A model generated the notes under the pieces. That model ran no database searches and was not told the DNA's origin. It worked only from the letters and a program-made list of their open reading frames with translations. The position numbers and the translations under genes are program-made. Of a stretch of 64,000 nt of DNA, positions 62,783 through 64,000 are shown piece by piece (within the stretch, counting starts at the first letter, position 1; each line of letters opens with the position of its first letter). Location: the NCBI RefSeq assembly GCF_023016285.1, contig NZ_CP095413.1, forward strand, positions 3,365,001 to 3,429,000, written 5' to 3'. Source of the DNA: Muricauda sp. SCSIO 64092 (lineage in GTDB: Bacteria; Bacteroidota; Bacteroidia; Flavobacteriales; Flavobacteriaceae).

Positions 62783-63607
62783 ATGTTGATTTTTAGGAGA
62801 TTATTCCGATTTTATATCAATGCCAGTATACATGTGGCCTTGGCCGTCATTTCCCTATATGCCCTAAATGCCCAAAACTTAAACATTTCAATCAATGTCC
62901 ACGTAACGGGTTTTCTTTTTTTTGCCACTATTGTTTGTTATAATTTTGTGAAATACGAGGTGGAAGCGGATAAATACCTCGTTGTTGCAAAACCCTCACA
63001 TAAACCCATTCAGGTTTTAAGTTTTTTGGCCTTTGGGATTTCCTTATACTTCCTTTTTCTATTGCCCCTACAACTTTGGATCGTTATTGGAATTTTAACG
63101 GTTATTTCTGCACTTTACGCCATCCCCTTTCTTCCGAGTTCAAGGAATTTGAGGAGTCTAGGCGGGCTTAAGGTTTTTTTGGTTGCCTTGGTTTGGGTAG
63201 GTTTTACCGTGGTGCTTCCGGCGGCTGAACATCAACTTGGGTTTTCTGAACAAGTTTTGTTGCTCGGAATTCAGAATTTTGTATTGATATTAATATTGAT
63301 TTTGCCTTTTGAAATAAGGGACCTGGAATATGACAAACCGGAATTAAGAACATTGCCCCAACGCTTTGGGGTATCAAATTCAAAATATATTGGATATGTT
63401 TTATGTTTGTCTTATTTGGGTCTAAGATTGATAAGTGATGGGTGGGATTCAAAGCGTATGATGTATAGTTTAGCCGTCTTTGGTCTATTGGTTGCCGCGC
63501 TATATTTCACCAAAGAAGGCCAATCCAAATACTATACCTCTTTTTGGATTGAGGGGATTCCAATTTTTTTGCTACTGGTTGATAGCACTATGGATAAGTT
63601 GATCTAA
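62783..63607 (+). CDS. UbiA-like integral membrane protein
   Basis: This 274-residue protein has about eight membrane helices and the look of a UbiA-type prenyltransferase, but it is diverged. The usual first N-D-x-x-D-x-x-x-D motif appears only as NFVKYEVEADKYLV near residue 55. The second motif is better kept as EIRDLEYDKPELRTLPQRFG near 180-199. No other isoprenoid or quinone gene is near, so substrate and activity are open. It has been seen as an unlinked gene in other flavobacteria, to my knowledge. It starts 128 bases from divergent gcvP and overlaps the stop of the convergent small gene by 4 bases. Confidence 0.75.
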   Translation: MLIFRRLFRFYINASIHVALAVISLYALNAQNLNISINVHVTGFLFFATIVCYNFVKYEVEADKYLVVAKPSHKPIQVLSFLAFGISLYFLFLLPLQLWIVIGILTVISALYAIPFLPSSRNLRSLGGLKVFLVALVWVGFTVVLPAAEHQLGFSEQVLLLGIQNFVLILILILPFEIRDLEYDKPELRTLPQRFGVSNSKYIGYVLCLSYLGLRLISDGWDSKRMMYSLAVFGLLVAALYFTKEGQSKYYTSFWIEGIPIFLLLVDSTMDKLI

Positions 63608-63834
63608 CTGTTCTCCTCGAGCACTTTTTTTAATTGCTCTTTGTCTTTTTCAGAAAGGGTTTGAAGATTGGCATGTTCACATAAAGACGTAAGCTTGGTG
63701 TTCTTTGCGGAAAACTGGGCCAGCTCCTTACTAAAGAATAGATACACCTTAAGTTGCAGTATTTCCCACCAAGTGGCTTCTCCATATTGACTTTTGGTGC
63801 AAATTTCCTTTGCCTTTTCACGAGATATTTTCAT
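63604..63834 (-). CDS. Small protein following sigma factor, possible anti-sigma-like
   Basis: This 76-residue protein starts MKISREKAKEICTKSQYGEA. A second ATG seven codons upstream (63855) would overlap the sigma factor gene. The mid-part has an aromatic, Lys-rich helix (WWEILQLKVYLFFSKE), then AKNTKLTSLCEHANLQTLSE. In other flavobacteria a gene of this type follows the sigma factor and carries Cys/His residues that recall zinc-finger anti-sigma proteins; here several of those Cys residues appear to have been lost. The gene is 4 bases from the sigma factor stop, so they are cotranscribed. Function as an anti-sigma factor is inference only. Confidence 0.7.
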   Translation of the reverse strand: MKISREKAKEICTKSQYGEATWWEILQLKVYLFFSKELAQFSAKNTKLTSLCEHANLQTLSEKDKEQLKKVLEENS

Positions 63835-63838
63835 ACGT

Positions 63839-64000
63839 CTAAAACCAATTTTCATTCATACACCCCATAAGGGCAGTCCTTGCTCTGTGTATCATCACCC
63901 ATAGATTGGACGGATTAATTCCCAATTCATTACAGATGTCTTCAGTACTCATGCCTTGGATGGTTTTCATGCTAAACACGGTAGCCTGTTTTTTGGGCAA
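63839..64000 (-). CDS. ECF-type RNA polymerase sigma factor, 5' end cut by the window edge
   Basis: Only the last 53 codons are in the window. They form sigma-70 region 4: LPKKQATVFSMKTIQGMSTE, where the helix-turn-helix begins, then DICNELGINPSNLWVMIHRA and RTALMGCMNENWF at the end. This is the -35-recognising part of an ECF sigma factor. The stop at 63839-63841 precedes the start of the small downstream gene by 4 bases. Which genes it controls cannot be read from here. Confidence 0.88.
   Translation of the reverse strand: MPKKQATVFSMKTIQGMSTEDICNELGINPSNLWVMIHRARTALMGCMNENWF

Noticed and set aside
1..64000. CRISPR array, prophage, insertion sequence or rRNA operon
   Set aside because: No regularly spaced repeats, phage structural genes, transposase genes or rRNA sequence were recognised anywhere in the window.

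Overview
The window looks like chromosome of a marine Flavobacteriaceae member (Bacteroidota), close in style to Muricauda/Maribacter-type genomes. The evidence is two SusC/SusD pairs, the gliding and type IX secretion genes gldJ and porV, an NhaD sodium/proton antiporter, a MotA/TolQ/ExbB-ExbD-TonB-FolC operon, lipoproteins with Bacteroidota-type lipoboxes, few Shine-Dalgarno sequences, and candidate promoters of the TTG / TAnnTTTG type. Genus-level placement is inference only.

Layout. 1-10.4 kb is core metabolism and energy: a 3'-truncated gltB and an acyl-CoA dehydrogenase on the minus strand, then nhaD, a TonB energisation operon and folC on the plus strand. 10.4-10.9 kb holds tRNA-Val(UAC), a small GIY-YIG nuclease gene and a partial copy of the same tRNA, which I read as a tRNA-associated selfish cassette. 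10.9-15.5 kb is an accessory patch: a YhdH-type reductase, three unrelated minus-strand single genes separated by odd GC-richer spacers, and a small AraC-type regulator. 15.9-34.6 kb is a nutrient-uptake island. It contains susC-susD pair 1 on plus, and facing it on minus susC-susD pair 2, a lipoprotein built of four tandem repeats, and an FG-GAP/ASPIC-UnbV lipoprotein. A divergent AraC regulator and a Cys-type sulfatase complete it. There is no glycoside hydrolase, so the substrate is unknown, though sulfated organic matter is plausible.

34.7-46.1 kb returns to housekeeping: queD, tRNA-Val(GAC), murF, gldJ, porV, cdd, pdhA, the PDH E2 gene, an M28 peptidase and a short-chain dehydrogenase. 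The order gldJ-porV-cdd-pdhA-E2 is familiar from flavobacteria, but porU, which lies between gldJ and porV in Flavobacterium johnsoniae, is not there. 46.2-59.7 kb carries transport and envelope genes: an MFS sugar porter, a SprT-like protein, a mannose-1-phosphate guanylyltransferase, a DUF389 membrane protein, a metallophosphoesterase fused to a CBM9-like domain, an MlaE/MlaF pair, a PafA-like phosphatase, and a small cluster of ketosynthase III, methyltransferase and glycosyltransferase. 59.8-64 kb has gcvP, a UbiA-like membrane protein, a small helper protein and the 3' end of an ECF-type sigma factor gene.

The most interesting non-coding structures are the tRNA/GIY-YIG cassette (10447-10888), a 160-bp long-inverted-repeat element between porV and cdd (40857-41016), two REP-like palindromic elements (21131-21230 and 57871-57958), and a cluster of GTAC-cored sites in the gldJ-porV divergent region. 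No CRISPR array, rRNA, insertion sequence or prophage was seen.
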